From Prorocentrum cordatum (taxonomy: Eukaryota > Sar > Dinophyceae > Prorocentrales > Prorocentraceae): DNA of 64,000 nt. Below the pieces are notes generated by a model. That model searched no databases and had not been told where the DNA came from. It saw only the letters and a list, made by a program, of their open reading frames with translations. The position numbers were made by a program, and so were the translations under genes. Location of the stretch: positions 37,501 through 101,500 of the forward strand of contig CAUYUJ010009447.1 of assembly GCA_963575745.1 (NCBI GenBank). The letters run 5' to 3'. The first letter of the stretch is position 1. Every line of letters starts with the position of its first letter. Positions 63,406 through 64,000 of the stretch are shown here, piece by piece.

Positions 63406-64000
63406 GTTTTTCCCAACAATCCTGTGGTGTTGGGTCCTCGTTTTGAAGAGACGGTGCCCCGCGTTCCCGCCTCCTTCCTCCCTCCCTCCTCCCCCCTCCT
63501 CACCCTCCCACACCCATTCTGGCACACCCCTCACACGTTTCGTGGCCCCATAGAGAGCTCCACCGAAGGCCCCAGTGGCTGCGCTCGCATGCGGTTCCAC
63601 CCCCCATTCTGGCACACCCCTCACACGTTTCGTGGCCCCATCCATAGAGAGCTCCACCGAAGGCCCCAGTGGCTGCGCTCGCATGCGGTTCCACCCCCCA
63701 TGTCGGCACACCCCTCACACGCTTCGTGGCTCCATAGGGAGCTCCACCGAAGGCCCCAGTGGCTGCGCTCGCATGTGGTTCCACCCCCCATTCTGGCACA
63801 CCCCTCACACGTTTCGTGGCCCCATAGGGAGCTCCACCGAAGGCCCCAGTGGCTGCGCCGCATGCGGTTCCACCCCCCCATTCTGGCACACCCCTCACAC
63901 GTTTCGTGGCCCCATAGGGAGCTCCACCGAAGGCCCCAGTGGCTGCGCGCCGCATGCGGTTCCACCCCCCATTCTGGCACACCCCTCACACGTTTCGTGG
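63406..64000 (+). repeat. 90-bp satellite array with leader (right copy)
   Basis: The same leader as 1404-1470 (GTGGTGTTGGGTCCTCG; GAAGAGACGGTGCCCCGCG) is followed by TCC-rich DNA and units with CACCCCTCACACGTTTCGTG and GAGCTCCACCGAAGG. The anchor GGCTGCG recurs at 94, 90, 90 and 90-bp steps from about 63,579. The array runs off the end of the window. Confidence 0.9.

Overview
The window reads as nuclear DNA of a dinoflagellate. Five things support this. (1) A near-exact relic of the dinoflagellate spliced-leader (SL) tag sits just upstream of a reverse-strand gene at about 51.8 kb. (2) The gene-like frames are split by introns, several of which can only be removed in frame with GA donors. 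(3) There is a copia retrotransposon and a decayed LINE whose RNase H domain is fused to the polymerase. (4) The DNA is GC-rich and mostly non-coding, with very long microsatellites. (5) Several protein families have a look I associate only with dinoflagellates. A high-GC free-living lineage such as Prorocentrum is plausible, but no marker gene proves it. I see no bacterial genes, rRNA, tRNA or CRISPR.

Layout. 1-4 kb: intergenic DNA, a 89-bp satellite and a 35-base G run. 4.0-5.0 kb: two reverse-strand candidate exons flanking a 149-bp inverted-repeat element. 5-13.8 kb: repeats, including 'CCAAGA'-type DNA, a 2-kb CAT-rich block with a ~480-bp higher-order period, a GGTCCGGTG minisatellite, G-rich DNA and CT tracts. 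13.8-14.3 kb: an unrecognised exon. 15.7-19.0 kb: a transposase-like gene in three exons. 20.7-25.1 kb (perhaps to 31.5 kb): a multi-exon gene of unknown function whose introns carry inverted repeats, microsatellites and a palindromic 'AAATCCACCGCG' repeat. 32.8-36.1 kb: fragments of another unknown gene. 38.6-40.4 kb: a GGA tract of about 1.8 kb. 40.4-50.2 kb: an almost intact Ty1/copia element. 50.4-51.8 kb: an intronless gene with the SL relic. 53.1-58.6 kb: a decayed LINE. 59-64 kb: four satellite or repeat families, the last being the same family as at 1.4-2.0 kb.

Every well-supported gene or exon except the copia element reads on the reverse strand, as expected of a dinoflagellate unidirectional gene cluster. 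The genes do not form a visible pathway. What links them is their history: reverse transcription (copia, LINE, SL-tagged retrogene), DNA transposition, and introns that look built from hairpin-forming inserts. The most interesting signals are the SL relic, the inverted-repeat (introner-like) introns with GA-AG boundaries, the palindrome family, and a young copia element broken by a single TGA inside the integrase core.
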